Assembly: GCF_013414195.1 (NCBI RefSeq)
Contig: NZ_JAATTV010000003.1
Span: 124,001 to 188,000 of the forward strand
Direction of reading: 5' to 3'
DNA from: Psychrobacter sp. BI730
GTDB taxonomy: Bacteria; Pseudomonadota; Gammaproteobacteria; Pseudomonadales; Moraxellaceae
Length of the DNA stretch: 64,000 nt
The notes under the pieces are model-generated. The model was not told where the DNA came from. It did no database searches and saw only the letters and a list, made by a program, of their open reading frames with translations. Position numbers and translations under genes: made by a program. Numbering within the stretch: position 1 is the stretch's first letter; every line of letters starts with the position of its first letter. Shown here piece by piece: positions 17,265 through 27,009 of this stretch.

Positions 17265-18641
17265 ATGAGTCATTCTGAACTACCTGCTGACTTGACCGAT
17301 TCTACTACTGGCGAATCCGTTACTATCCAAACTGAGCAAGGACTATATGTTGACCCGAAAGCGTTGAGCGCTCACTTGCCAGCGCTAAGCTATCGCGGCG
17401 ATGCATTGTATATGGAGCAGGTCAGTATCGATGAGTTGGCAAAACAATATGGCACCCCTTGCTACGTGTATTCAAAGCAAGCAATATTGGACGTTTATCA
17501 GGCTTATACCGATAGCTTTGCCAGTCTGAATCATCAAGTATGCTATGCCGTAAAAGCAAACTCTAACCTTGCCGTTCTGGGTGTTTTAGCACAGGCGGGC
17601 GCTGGGTTTGATATTGTCTCCCGCGGTGAGCTGATGCGTGTGTTAGCGGCAGGTGGCGCAGCATCACGTGTGGTATTCTCAGGCGTTGGCAAAACGTACA
17701 GTGATATCGAATATGCGCTGACTCAAGGTATCGGCTGTTTTAACGTTGAATCTATCAGCGAGCTGACTTTAATCAATGATGTGGCAAAGTCACTTGATAA
17801 GCCTGCGCCAATCTCGTTGCGTGTCAACCCTAACGTCGATGCCAAAACCCATCCATATATCTCAACAGGTCTTAAAGACAACAAGTTCGGTATCACTCAC
17901 GAAGACGCACTAGCGGTCTATCAGCAAGCGGCCGATTTATCACATATCGACATCGTTGGTATTGATTGTCATATCGGCTCGCAGTTGACTGAAGTAGAGC
18001 CATTTGTTGCAGCATTAGATAAAGTTATTGAGCTGATACATAGCCTGCGTGACGCAGGTATTGAGTTACAGCATATCGATTTGGGCGGTGGTTTGGGTGT
18101 GCGCTATATCGATGAGACGCCTGTGTCTATCGATGAGTTTGCCCAAGCATTATTGCCAAAACTTAGCGAACTTGGTTTGACTGTGTTCTTTGAGCCAGGT
18201 CGTAGTATCGTTGCCAATGCTGGCGTGCTATTGACTCAAGTTGACGTACTCAAGCCAACTGAGCATAAGAACTTTGCGATCGTTGATGCCGCCATGAATG
18301 ACTTGATTCGTCCTGCTTTATATCAAGCTGAAATGGCCGTGATTCCAAGCGTATTGCCTAGCGATGGTATCGATACGGATGGCACGCAGCCATGGGACAT
18401 CGTTGGCGCAATTTGTGAGACGGGTGATTTCTTGGCAAAAGACCGCCTACTATCATTGGCCACAGGCGATGTACTGGCCATCACAGGTGCAGGTGCTTAC
18501 GGCTTTACCATGAGTAGTAATTACAACTCACGCCCACGTGCTAGCGAAGTGATGGTGTCTGGTGATAGTCATCAGCTAATCCGCAAGCGCGAAACGATTG
18601 AAGCGTTATATGCAGATGAAGCGCTGTGGCAGGCGCAGTAA
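17265..18641 (+). CDS. lysA: Diaminopimelate decarboxylase
   Basis: 458 residues. PLP enzyme making L-lysine from meso-diaminopimelate. It has the alanine-racemase-like barrel: PLP lysine in CYAVKANSN, HIGSQL, the glycine loop DLGGGLG, FEPGRS, and the active-site CETGDF in the C-terminal beta domain. An N-terminal extension of about 30 residues precedes the core. It precedes dapF, the preceding enzyme of the pathway. A strong terminator follows, so dapF-xerC probably have their own promoter. Confidence 0.96.
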   Translation: MSHSELPADLTDSTTGESVTIQTEQGLYVDPKALSAHLPALSYRGDALYMEQVSIDELAKQYGTPCYVYSKQAILDVYQAYTDSFASLNHQVCYAVKANSNLAVLGVLAQAGAGFDIVSRGELMRVLAAGGAASRVVFSGVGKTYSDIEYALTQGIGCFNVESISELTLINDVAKSLDKPAPISLRVNPNVDAKTHPYISTGLKDNKFGITHEDALAVYQQAADLSHIDIVGIDCHIGSQLTEVEPFVAALDKVIELIHSLRDAGIELQHIDLGGGLGVRYIDETPVSIDEFAQALLPKLSELGLTVFFEPGRSIVANAGVLLTQVDVLKPTEHKNFAIVDAAMNDLIRPALYQAEMAVIPSVLPSDGIDTDGTQPWDIVGAICETGDFLAKDRLLSLATGDVLAITGAGAYGFTMSSNYNSRPRASEVMVSGDSHQLIRKRETIEALYADEALWQAQ

Positions 18642-18690
18642 GGCGATTAAAGACGAGCCAAAACTATCGCCGTATTTGATGGTTGAAGAG

Positions 18691-18723
18691 AACCCATTGT
18701 GATAATGACAATGGGTTTTTTTA
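18691..18723 (+). terminator. Terminator of lysA
   Basis: Stem ACCCATTGT/ACAATGGGT with a 7-base loop, then seven T. It lies 50 bases past the lysA stop. Confidence 0.85.
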
Positions 18724-18804
18724 TGACTGGATTTTGAGGGAAGTGTTTTTAATTAAAGCTGATTTTTAATTGAAGGCATGCCTTTAGTTGAAGGCAACAT
18801 CATT

Positions 18805-18903
18805 CACAAAAATTAGAGTAGCAAGGAAAACGAGTGCAAGTACTACTCACTGTAGACTAAACAAGTTTGACACCGCTAATCGTATTTTTTGGGATTGGTA
18901 TTA
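18805..18903. repeat. Short intergenic repeat (copy 3)
   Basis: Aligns by eye with 54359-54466. Shared pieces are CAAGGAA, CGAGTG, AGTACTAC, GTAGACTAA and GACACCG in the same order and spacing, with a right end near GGATTGGTATTA against GGATTGACTATA. AGTACTAC and GTAG can pair to form an inner hairpin. Sits between lysA and dapF; ends are approximate. Confidence 0.5.
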
Positions 18904-18969
18904 TTATGATTGTATCTGACAGCGTGCTAAGATAAGGCATACATAAAAATAGGATAGGACATCAAAGAT

Positions 18970-19857
18970 ATGCTAATAGAGTTTACTAAAATGCATGGGT
19001 TGGGTAATGATTTCATGGTCATTGATTTAGTGACCCAGCGCTTAGATTTGACCAAGGATTTGGTGCAGTTATTGGGCGATCGTCACCTAGGCATTGGTTT
19101 TGATCAATTGCTCGTGGTCGAGCCACCCATGCGCCCTGATGTCGATTTCAGTTATCGTATCTTTAATACTGATGGTACCGAAGTCGAACAGTGCGGCAAT
19201 GGCGCGCGTTGTTTTGCGCGTTTTGTGCAGGCACGTAAACTGTCATTTAAGCAGCGTCTACGCGTTGAGACGGCTAGCGGTATTATTTCCCTGACTACTG
19301 ATCGTTATGGGTGGGTAGATGTCGATATGGGCAAGCCTAAATTTGAGCCAGATGAGATTCCGTTTAGCCCAAGAGCGACGACCAAAATCCAAAACACCTA
19401 TCATCTTGATGTAAATGGTACACCGGTACAGCTGTACGTTGCCAATATGGGTAACCCGCACGCTGTGATAAAAGTCGATGACGTACTTGATGCTGAGGTT
19501 GAGACTTTAGGCAAAGCAATTGAATCGCATCCTGCCTTCCCAGACCGCGTCAATGTGGGCTTTATGCAAGTGATGAATCAGCGCCACATTCGTTTGCGTG
19601 TGTACGAGCGCGGTGTAGGCGAGACGCAAGCTTGTGGTACGGGCGCGTGTGCAGCAGTAGCCGTTGGTATACGTGAGGGTTGGCTCGATGAGGGTGAGGA
19701 AGTTCGCGCACAGCTATATGGTGGCAGCATGATTATCAAATGGCAGCCAGGTTATTCGGTTACGATGACGGGTCCGACCGCTTTCGTTTATGAAGGTGTA
19801 TTTAGTCCAGATGGCCTGATGGCACAAGCGGGACTTAAACCAAATGCTGAAGGCTGA
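18970..19857 (+). CDS. dapF: Diaminopimelate epimerase
   Basis: 295 residues. It converts LL- to meso-diaminopimelate for lysine and peptidoglycan, using two cysteines: one in EQCGNGARCFARF and one in ETQACGTGACAAVAVG. N terminus FTKMHGLGNDFMV is canonical. Pathway neighbour of lysA and 46 bases before xerC, as in many gammaproteobacteria (where a DUF484 gene often lies between; it is absent here). Confidence 0.97.
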   Translation: MLIEFTKMHGLGNDFMVIDLVTQRLDLTKDLVQLLGDRHLGIGFDQLLVVEPPMRPDVDFSYRIFNTDGTEVEQCGNGARCFARFVQARKLSFKQRLRVETASGIISLTTDRYGWVDVDMGKPKFEPDEIPFSPRATTKIQNTYHLDVNGTPVQLYVANMGNPHAVIKVDDVLDAEVETLGKAIESHPAFPDRVNVGFMQVMNQRHIRLRVYERGVGETQACGTGACAAVAVGIREGWLDEGEEVRAQLYGGSMIIKWQPGYSVTMTGPTAFVYEGVFSPDGLMAQAGLKPNAEG

Positions 19858-19903
19858 TAACTGTTGTTAGGCCAGTCGCATAAATGCCAAGGATGGTTCT
19901 AGT

Positions 19904-20926
19904 ATGGTTATGTCTACCAATAAAGACACTCAGGCGGCGAGCTCGGCACCTTGGCTATCTACTGAGCTGGCCGCCACTATAGAGTCCGACGCTGTCTTAC
20001 GAGAGCTACTCGCACCTGTGCATCGTTGGCTCAATACGTTGTCTGTGCGCAACCATTCGCCGCATACTCTGACCGCTTATTTTGCTGGTTTAAATCAACT
20101 GGCGTTGTTTTTACGTGGTAAGCGTTTGACGTGGACACGCTGTGATAAGCGTCAACTGGCTCAGCATATCAGTCAACGTCTTGATGAAGACAAGCTAGCG
20201 CTTGCCAGTGTTCAGCAAGAGCTGTCTGCGATTCGGCATTTTTATGGTTGGATGATTGAAGAAGCGCTAGCACGTATCAACCCAACCACTGGCTATCAGC
20301 TGAAGCGTAGTCCTAGACCGCTGCCTTCTATCGCTGATGTCGATTTACTGACTCAGCTACTCGATCAAGAGATGCCTGATACACCAGAGCAAGCGCGATT
20401 ATGGTTGCGTGACAAGGCCATGTTTGAACTGCTCTATAGTAGTGGCTTGCGAGTTGGCGAGTTGGTTGCACTCGATATGGCAGATGTAGACTTGTCTGAG
20501 TTACGGGTACGCGTCACGGGTAAGGGTAATAAAACACGCCTAGTACCATTAGGGATAAAGGCCGCAGAAGCGATTAATCGTTACCTACCACATCGTAACC
20601 TATGGGTAGAGCAGATGGATAGCGCATTGTTCATCAGTGAAAAGCTCGGCACCAGATTATCAACACGGGCAGTGCAACAGCGCTTAAAAGTTGCTGCTAC
20701 TCGCGCGGGTATTGCCCAAAACATGTATCCACATCTACTGCGTCATTGTTTTGCATCACATATGCTGTCAGGCAGTGGTGACTTGCGCGCCGTACAAGAG
20801 ATGCTCGGGCATAGTGATATTAGCACCACGCAAATTTATACCCACGTTGATTTTGCAAAATTAACGCAGGTTTATGATCGCGCGCATCCACGAGCAACTC
20901 ATGCTCAAAATGAAGAACTGCCCTAG
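19904..20926 (+). CDS. xerC: Site-specific tyrosine recombinase XerC
   Basis: 340 residues, with about 30 extra at the N terminus. With XerD it resolves chromosome dimers at dif. N-terminal SAM-like domain (SVRNHSPHTLTAYFAGLNQL) and catalytic domain with the Arg in SSGLRVGELV, HLLRHCFASHML, and the late His and Tyr in LGHSDISTTQIYTHV. Its place directly after dapF and its close match to XerC argue for the housekeeping recombinase rather than a mobile-element integrase. Confidence 0.94.
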   Translation: MVMSTNKDTQAASSAPWLSTELAATIESDAVLRELLAPVHRWLNTLSVRNHSPHTLTAYFAGLNQLALFLRGKRLTWTRCDKRQLAQHISQRLDEDKLALASVQQELSAIRHFYGWMIEEALARINPTTGYQLKRSPRPLPSIADVDLLTQLLDQEMPDTPEQARLWLRDKAMFELLYSSGLRVGELVALDMADVDLSELRVRVTGKGNKTRLVPLGIKAAEAINRYLPHRNLWVEQMDSALFISEKLGTRLSTRAVQQRLKVAATRAGIAQNMYPHLLRHCFASHMLSGSGDLRAVQEMLGHSDISTTQIYTHVDFAKLTQVYDRAHPRATHAQNEELP

Positions 20927-20959
20927 CAATTAAGCACGAAATTTACCGTACTTACTAAT

Positions 20960-21829
20960 CTACGCCAAACGATGGCAGTCAAAAATAGGCAGTTTTTGGC
21001 GGCCTTGCTCTTGCGCTTGTTTGTCTAATGACGCCATAACGACAGCATATTGTTTATCCAGTTCGCTATCGTCATAGCTTGCGATAACACTACTATCAAA
21101 CGCTGTAATAGCTGCATGTCCCCATGTCTGACGCTTACTACCATCTTTGTAGAGATGATCACCACCTTGCGCTGCGCCAATGACCATACATTGACTATCT
21201 AGAGCACGAGTACGTAACAACAACGACCAGTGCGCTTGTCCAGTCAAGTAAGTAAAGGCAGAAGGTGCACTCAATAGTTCAGCACCAGCTTGTCGCAGGC
21301 GCTGCGCCAATGCTGGAAAACGCAAATCAAAACATACCATCATGCCGAGTTGGTAGATTGTATTGCCTACTGCTAGTGGCGCAATTACGGTCTGCGTACC
21401 CGGCTCAAAGGTCGCCGCTTCGTTATAGCTGCCATGCTTATCAGCCACAGTTGCGGTAAACAGATGAATCTTGTCGTAGCGTGCGACACGGGTACCATCT
21501 GGTGCAAACAGCTGGCTCACTTGGCGCAATCTACCATCAGGAACGATAGTGCCATCAGGGCGATAATGGCAGGGTAACGAGCCTGCTAGTACATGGATAC
21601 CAGCGGTGCGGGCGTAGTCTGCTATCGTCGCTGATAAGTCATCAAAACGCTCGGCAGTAGCAGATTGCTGTCCCATACTACAGCAGTTCTCAGGCAATAC
21701 AACAAGCTCAGCCCCTTGAGTTTGTGCATCTGTGATAGCGGCTTTGATATCTGCTAGATTATCCTCAACATTCTGCTGACTGTTCATTTGAATAGCAGCG
21801 ACGTTAAGTTGATGGTTACTTAAATTCAT
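20960..21829 (-). CDS. Carbon-nitrogen hydrolase (deaminated-glutathione amidase/Nit-like)
   Basis: 289 residues of the nitrilase superfamily. The Glu-Lys-Cys triad is visible: Glu in VVLPENCC, Lys in RYDKIHLF, Cys in MMVCFDLRFP. Closest recalled relatives are NIT1/YbeM-type amidases that clean up deaminated glutathione. The assignment within the superfamily is inference. Convergent with xerC with a 33-base gap. Confidence 0.88.
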   Translation of the reverse strand: MNLSNHQLNVAAIQMNSQQNVEDNLADIKAAITDAQTQGAELVVLPENCCSMGQQSATAERFDDLSATIADYARTAGIHVLAGSLPCHYRPDGTIVPDGRLRQVSQLFAPDGTRVARYDKIHLFTATVADKHGSYNEAATFEPGTQTVIAPLAVGNTIYQLGMMVCFDLRFPALAQRLRQAGAELLSAPSAFTYLTGQAHWSLLLRTRALDSQCMVIGAAQGGDHLYKDGSKRQTWGHAAITAFDSSVIASYDDSELDKQYAVVMASLDKQAQEQGRQKLPIFDCHRLA

Positions 21830-22116
21830 GACAATATTCCTATTGGGTATGAGCTGTATTGGTCATTTACCGTAATTTATTTATTATAATATTTTCGCGG
21901 TAATGAGTAGACTGCTCGTATTTATGGATTGCTCATCCTTGCCAAGATGGTAGTCTGCTATTGATAGCAAACCAAACGTATCTGGACAAAACATAAATTA
22001 TCATAGCAAAATTGTGGCAAAAAATGCTATCGTCATGTCCTGATAAAATTTATGCCGTTACCTTTACTGACAGAATAAACACAATATCACTAAGATCGGA
22101 GTGCAATAAGCCGCCC

Positions 22117-23775
22117 ATGAGTATGTCGTTCGGATTGGCGACCACGCTGAGCAACTCACAAAAGCTAACCCCGCAAATGCAGCAAGCCATAAAATTGCTG
22201 CAGCTCTCTAGTCTTGAGCTCGCACAAGAGGTTCAGGCAAAGCTAGATAGTAATCCATTACTTGAACGTATCGAAAACGATGACGAATACGACAGTAGTG
22301 ACGATGAAATAGAGGAGTGGAGCGAGCCATTGACGCTTGATAGCTGGAATCAAAGTAGCAGTGACTCATTTGACTCAGTACCTACTACCAGTACAGAGTA
22401 CAGCAGCGATAGTAGTGATAGCTTCAGTGATAGTTTGGATAAATTACAACAGCCTAATATCGATGATAGTGCAATAGATGTAGATAGCTACGGCAGTTTA
22501 GATGCCGATAGCTTTGATATAGGTAGCTTTGACACGGGTAACTATGCTTCTACCGCAACGGGCTCTGGCAATAGTAGGGGTGATGAAGATTTTGATAGTT
22601 ACCAAGGCGGTACTTCGTCCACCATTCAAGATCATGTGCGCTGGCAGCTGAACTTTAAGCGTCTATCAGAGGCCGATACGCTGATTGCAGAGTATTTAAT
22701 AGACTCCATGGATGATATGGGCTTTATTCGAATTGATATAGATGAGCTACTGCAGAGCTTTGATACGATGGCAAGTTTCTATCAATGGGATGAGCGCGTT
22801 GAAAAAGAAGAGGTCTTGACGGTGTTACGTATTATCCAGTCCTGTGATCCCGTTGGCGTAGGGGCGCGTCATTTAAGTGAGTGCTTATCGATTCAGCTAT
22901 CTAAGCTAGATGCCCACACCGCATATCTACAAGAAGCTCAAGCGCTGCTATCAGCGAGCGAATATTTGGTCAGTAATAATATTAAAGCACTGACTGAACG
23001 CACAGGGCTTGCTCCAGAATACATCACACCTGCACTTACGCTACTACGTACCTTAAACGCTTCGCCAGGGCTGCTGTTTCAGTCTAGCCAGCCTGACTAT
23101 GCCCAGCCGCCTGAGAGCTATGATATTCCAGATGTGTTGGTCACACCGGTTAGAAACAATAAGGCGACAAGTAACTCTGAAGTAGAAGAGGATGGCTGGT
23201 ATGTACGTCTCAATCCAGATACCTTACCAAAACTACGCGTAAACCAAGAATATGCCAACTTAGTCAAGCGTGGCGATGATAGTCCTGACAATCAATATCT
23301 GCGCGAAAACCTTACCGATGCTCGACTGTTCATTCGTAGTATCGAAGAGCGCAATCAAAACCTACTCAAAGTAGCAACTAGCATTGTACGCTATCAACAA
23401 GAGTTCCTGCAGCATGGTGCAACCGCCATGCAACCTCTGATATTAAAGGCAATTGCTGAAGAAGTTGACTTGCATGAGTCTACGGTCTCACGCCTTACCA
23501 CCAGTAAAACCATCTTGACGCCGCAAGGGTTGTTCTCTTTGAAACACTTCTTTTCATCTCACGTAAGTAGTGCTGATGGAGATATCTCATCGACCGCTAT
23601 CAGTGCCATGATTAAAAAGCTCATCGCTGACGAAGATCCTAAAAAACCATTATCAGACAGTCGTATCAAAGATGAGCTGTTAGCAGACGGTATCGATATA
23701 GCCAGAAGAACCGTCGCCAAATATCGTGAAGCAATGAATATTGGCTCGTCTACTCAGCGCAAACAGAAATACTAA
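22117..23775 (+). CDS. rpoN: RNA polymerase sigma-54 factor
   Basis: 552 residues from ATG 22117 (MSMSFGLATTLSNSQKLTP); a frame extending to 22012 adds 35 residues foreign to the family. Region I is the glutamine-rich activator-responsive helix (QKLTPQMQQAIKLLQLSSLEL). Region II (about 54-168) is an unusually long Asp/Ser-rich acidic linker. The core-binding region, the HTH and the RpoN box ARRTVAKYRE near the C terminus are intact. hpf lies downstream, as in many proteobacteria; lptB is not immediately upstream here. Confidence 0.96.
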   Translation: MSMSFGLATTLSNSQKLTPQMQQAIKLLQLSSLELAQEVQAKLDSNPLLERIENDDEYDSSDDEIEEWSEPLTLDSWNQSSSDSFDSVPTTSTEYSSDSSDSFSDSLDKLQQPNIDDSAIDVDSYGSLDADSFDIGSFDTGNYASTATGSGNSRGDEDFDSYQGGTSSTIQDHVRWQLNFKRLSEADTLIAEYLIDSMDDMGFIRIDIDELLQSFDTMASFYQWDERVEKEEVLTVLRIIQSCDPVGVGARHLSECLSIQLSKLDAHTAYLQEAQALLSASEYLVSNNIKALTERTGLAPEYITPALTLLRTLNASPGLLFQSSQPDYAQPPESYDIPDVLVTPVRNNKATSNSEVEEDGWYVRLNPDTLPKLRVNQEYANLVKRGDDSPDNQYLRENLTDARLFIRSIEERNQNLLKVATSIVRYQQEFLQHGATAMQPLILKAIAEEVDLHESTVSRLTTSKTILTPQGLFSLKHFFSSHVSSADGDISSTAISAMIKKLIADEDPKKPLSDSRIKDELLADGIDIARRTVAKYREAMNIGSSTQRKQKY

Positions 23776-24134
23776 CTATCTAGTCTTATCTTTCTATAAG
23801 GTTAATGGTTATCTGTCTGTATGGTGTAATCGAGATATAAAAAATAAAATTTTTTGATTATATAGAAACCAAGTAGAAATAATAGGTATTGTTACACTTA
23901 ATTACAATTTAACGGCTTGCTACTGAGCGATTTTCATGACAAATTAGAGTCATACCAACAACGAAAACCAAGCGCCGATTTATAGTATTTATTTATAACT
24001 AATAAAGGAGACGATAAAAGGATACGTCGACACATTACTAGAGGCATTGGTATAGTTAGTGGTAAGGCAGGATGATAAGAGCAAGAATGCTATCTCATCT
24101 GTTGATTGTAAGTTACAAATAAAAGGACAACAAT
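23776..24134. other. rpoN-hpf intergenic region
   Basis: About 360 AT-rich bases without a convincing gene. AAAAGGACAAC precedes the hpf start. No terminator after rpoN was recognised, so some readthrough into hpf is possible; the length suggests hpf also has its own promoter. Confidence 0.4.
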
Positions 24135-24515
24135 ATGAATGTTTCTATCAGTGGTCATCATATCAGCGTTACCGAAGCTATGGACACAGCAGTACGCGAG
24201 AAGCTTGAAAAAGTAGAGCGTCACTTTGATCAGATACAAAGTATTCAAGTGATTTTATCGTTAGACAATAGCGGTGCTAGCGACGGCGGTAAAAAGAGCC
24301 ATAAAGCTGAAGCAATTATGCGTGTCTCGGGTCAAGAAATGTTTGTCCAAGCGTATGAAGATGATATGTATAAAGCCATTAACGAGATGGCAGACAAGCT
24401 AGATAGACAAGTACGTAAGTATAAAACTCGTCAAGAGCGTAAAAAGACTCAGGGTGCAGGACGCGATAGTCGCTACCAAGATCTAACCCCTGCAGAAGCA
24501 GTACCAGCAGCATAG
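24135..24515 (+). CDS. hpf: Ribosome hibernation promoting factor
   Basis: 126 residues. It binds the 30S decoding region and promotes 100S ribosome dimers in stationary phase. Start MNVSISGHHISVTEAM and the EAIMRVSGQEMFVQAYEDDMYKAI stretch (given here in part) are typical of the short HPF/YfiA family; the C-terminal basic tail has RQVRKYKTRQERKK. Downstream of rpoN, the standard place. Confidence 0.93.
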   Translation: MNVSISGHHISVTEAMDTAVREKLEKVERHFDQIQSIQVILSLDNSGASDGGKKSHKAEAIMRVSGQEMFVQAYEDDMYKAINEMADKLDRQVRKYKTRQERKKTQGAGRDSRYQDLTPAEAVPAA

Positions 24516-24617
24516 TTCGAGTTTAAAACTTTGAACACTATCGTTACAAGCTAGTGAAAGTAGACTAAGAGAATAAAAAATTTATAAATAGCTGCTACAT
24601 TAGTTTGTAATTGACAT

Positions 24618-24659
24618 AAAAAAAGACCTCTAACGTGTAATACGTTGAGGTCTTTTTTA
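24618..24659. terminator. Bidirectional terminator between hpf and thiS
   Basis: Stem AAAAAAGACCTC/GAGGTCTTTTTT with an inner AACGT/ACGTT extension. A on one side and T on the other let it serve both convergent transcripts. Confidence 0.85.
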
Positions 24660-24723
24660 GTGCTAGTGAACTTAGAACCAAAATGAACTAGCTATCAGCT
24701 CAAGCTTATCTGTCTAAACATTA

Positions 24724-24924
24724 TTAACCACCGCCGACGGCTTGTACTACTTCTATATTCATACCTTCTACGATACGCAGTTGAGCAAGCTCGCTCTTTG
24801 GCATCAACTCGCCGTCTACTTCTACAGCGTAACGACCTTGGCTAAGACCAAGCTCATTGATAACCAGTTGCACAGTCTGATGAGTGGTTTGCAAGCTTTT
24901 ACCATTGACACTAATGGTGCTCAT
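24724..24924 (-). CDS. thiS: Sulfur carrier protein ThiS
   Basis: 66 residues, ubiquitin-like, ending in the Gly-Gly tail (AVGGG) that is adenylated and thiocarboxylated to donate sulfur for thiazole synthesis. MSTISVNGKSL at the start fits ThiS. It is not next to thiG, which lies at 50037-50858. A weak ATTTAATATGAG leader. Convergent with hpf. Confidence 0.9.
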   Translation of the reverse strand: MSTISVNGKSLQTTHQTVQLVINELGLSQGRYAVEVDGELMPKSELAQLRIVEGMNIEVVQAVGGG

Positions 24925-25050
24925 ATTAAATACTCCCTAATATTTTGAAATTCCTGTTCATCTGCTATTCACTGCGTATCTTTTGCTTTATTACTGATAG
25001 TTTGTTGCAGCTGATGCAAAGAGCTAACAATAACTATTCTATTAAACAGC

Positions 25051-25425
25051 TCAGTTAACTGAGTCCTTCAATCGAAAGGCAGAAGTGGCCAGCCATAGCC
25101 AACCTGCAATCATGAGAACGCCGCCGATAGGTGTAATCGCACCGAACCAACGCGGTGCACCAAGCGTCATGGCATACAAGCTACCAGCAAAAATGATAAT
25201 ACCAATTTGTAGTAACCAAGCGGTCATCTGAGTAATATATTTCAAACGAATCAATAAACCCACAATCAATAATCCTAGCGCATGTACGAACAAATACAGC
25301 GTTGCCGTATGCCACCATTCAAGCTGTTGGATGCTGACGCGGCCTTCTAGACCATGCGCACCAAACGCGCCCAGAGCAACAGCAATAGCCATATTAACTG
25401 CGGCAATACCGATCCAATTTAACAT
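25051..25425 (-). CDS. DUF423 small membrane protein (YgdD-like)
   Basis: 124 residues with four hydrophobic segments (about 5-20, 40-60, 68-88, 96-115). ALGAFGAHGLEGRV near the N terminus and GVLMIAGWLWLA at the end are typical of DUF423. Function unknown. It follows rpoH by 24 bases on the same strand, so probably shares its transcript. Confidence 0.88.
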   Translation of the reverse strand: MLNWIGIAAVNMAIAVALGAFGAHGLEGRVSIQQLEWWHTATLYLFVHALGLLIVGLLIRLKYITQMTAWLLQIGIIIFAGSLYAMTLGAPRWFGAITPIGGVLMIAGWLWLATSAFRLKDSVN

Positions 25426-25449
25426 TGAACAACTCGTATCATCTTAAGG

Positions 25450-26475
25450 CTACTGAATATCATCTGGCAGAATCACACTATCAATGGTCATCGCATCACG
25501 AATCTTGTCCATGGCATTCTTTTCAATCTGACGGACTCGTTCAGCTGAGATAGAGTAAACCGCAGCTAACTCATGCAAAGTAGATTTTTGCTCAGATAAC
25601 CAACGCTGTTCGACGATATCACGCGAACGATCATCTAAAGTGCCCATCGCAGCGATGAGTGCTGATGAGTTGTTTTCTTCCCAATCCGCTTCTTCTAACT
25701 GTTCAGCTGGATCGATACCATCTTCCAAAAATAGCTGAGGTGCATAGCGACCATCATCATCGTCGCTTGACTGCGCTTCAAACGAAGCGTCATAAGAGGT
25801 TAGACGTGACTCCATCTCTAACACTTGCTTGCGTGTAACATTCAAGTCATTAGCAATAGCATCCGCTTCTTCTAGTGTCAGCTGATTATTGGTCTTCTTA
25901 AGGCTACGCAAGTTAAAGAACAGTTTACGATGAGCCTTGGTAGTCGCAACTTTCACAATACGCCAGTTGCGAATCACGAACTCATGAATTTCAGCTTTGA
26001 TCCAATGCACAGCAAACGATACCAAACGTACGCCTTTATTCGGGTCAAAACGTTTAACTGCTTTCATTAATCCTAAGTTACCTTCTTGGATTAAATCCGC
26101 TTGCGGCAACCCATAGCCCGAGTAACTACGTGCGATATGAATCACAAAACGTAGATGCGACATCACTAGTAGTCGAGCGGCTTCGACATCACCTTCATCA
26201 TAATAGCGATGTGCCAGCTCTTGCTCTTGTACCGGCGTCAAAATAGGGATCTGATGGACAGTATTGATATATGCACCCAAATTAACCCCTGGCGCTGACA
26301 GGTGAGTTGGCATAGCTGGTACTAAGTCGCGCGTACTGGTATTGCCCAATGCACTCGCGTCATAAGGTGGTCGCTGAGCAGCGGCCTTTAATGCAGCATC
26401 GCGTGCATCATTTTTTGTAGGAGCTGAGCCATCTTTTTTATTTGTATTTACAGCATCAGTAGAAGTATTAGCCAT
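25450..26475 (-). CDS. rpoH: RNA polymerase sigma-32 (heat-shock) factor
   Basis: 341 residues from ATG 26475 with AAGG upstream; a TTG start at 26505 is less likely. About 55 polar residues precede the sigma70-type core: region 1.2/2 (LTPVQEQELAHRYY, SHLRFVIHIARSY, GLPQADLIQEGNLGLMKAV), the RpoH box QRWLSEQKSTLHELA and region 4 HTH (YSISAERVRQIEKNAMDKI). It directs heat-shock transcription. Confidence 0.95.
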   Translation of the reverse strand: MANTSTDAVNTNKKDGSAPTKNDARDAALKAAAQRPPYDASALGNTSTRDLVPAMPTHLSAPGVNLGAYINTVHQIPILTPVQEQELAHRYYDEGDVEAARLLVMSHLRFVIHIARSYSGYGLPQADLIQEGNLGLMKAVKRFDPNKGVRLVSFAVHWIKAEIHEFVIRNWRIVKVATTKAHRKLFFNLRSLKKTNNQLTLEEADAIANDLNVTRKQVLEMESRLTSYDASFEAQSSDDDDGRYAPQLFLEDGIDPAEQLEEADWEENNSSALIAAMGTLDDRSRDIVEQRWLSEQKSTLHELAAVYSISAERVRQIEKNAMDKIRDAMTIDSVILPDDIQ

Positions 26476-26553
26476 ATTCTTGACCTTGGTTAAATAGTTA
26501 AGCAAATAGTCAGATAAAAATCTTTATGATTTAATTGTAAAGGATAGCAGCGC

Positions 26554-27009
26554 TTAGTTGCTATCAGTTTTGGTAATGATGAAGTGATATATTGTAGCGA
26601 AACGCTGTAATGATGTGCCATCAACTGACGAGTGGTCAGTAACTTCATTGACCACTAGCTTTAAGTAATCTGCCGACTGTGATTGCTGACTTTGTCGACA
26701 AAACGCTGTGATATCAGCTTGCGAGTTAGGGTCGGTTGCAACCACATACAGCGACTCACCAGCTATTACGTCACGTAATGCGACCTTAGTTTTTAACAAT
26801 GGCATCGGGCATGCAAGACCGCGTCCATCAACGAAACCTTTTATATTGAGTTCAGATTGCGCTATAGCTACATCATCTGAGCTATGACTTTCAGTCGGTA
26901 GTAACTCTAGTAAACTCGCAATATCGTTCTGCTGTGCATCAGTCAAATTCGCTGATAGCTGTATAGAATGCGATACACGTTCGATGACTAATCCACTAGC
27001 AGCGGGCAT
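26554..27009 (-). CDS. TusA/SirA-like sulfur relay protein
   Basis: 151 residues. The N-terminal half (about 55 residues) is unrecognised; the C-terminal half is a TusA-family domain with the active Cys in GRGLACPMPLLKTKVAL and the VVATDPNSQADI strand. TusA-like proteins carry persulfide sulfur. It lies 78 bases upstream of rpoH on the same strand. Longer than TusA, so a distinct subgroup. Confidence 0.85.
   Translation of the reverse strand: MPAASGLVIERVSHSIQLSANLTDAQQNDIASLLELLPTESHSSDDVAIAQSELNIKGFVDGRGLACPMPLLKTKVALRDVIAGESLYVVATDPNSQADITAFCRQSQQSQSADYLKLVVNEVTDHSSVDGTSLQRFATIYHFIITKTDSN

Noticed and set aside
19904..20926. Phage integrase marking a mobile island
   Set aside because: Position after dapF and the sequence match the housekeeping recombinase XerC.
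24925..25050. TPP riboswitch before thiS
   Set aside because: No conserved THI-box sequence (such as CTGAGA with ACCTGA) is visible here or before thiG.
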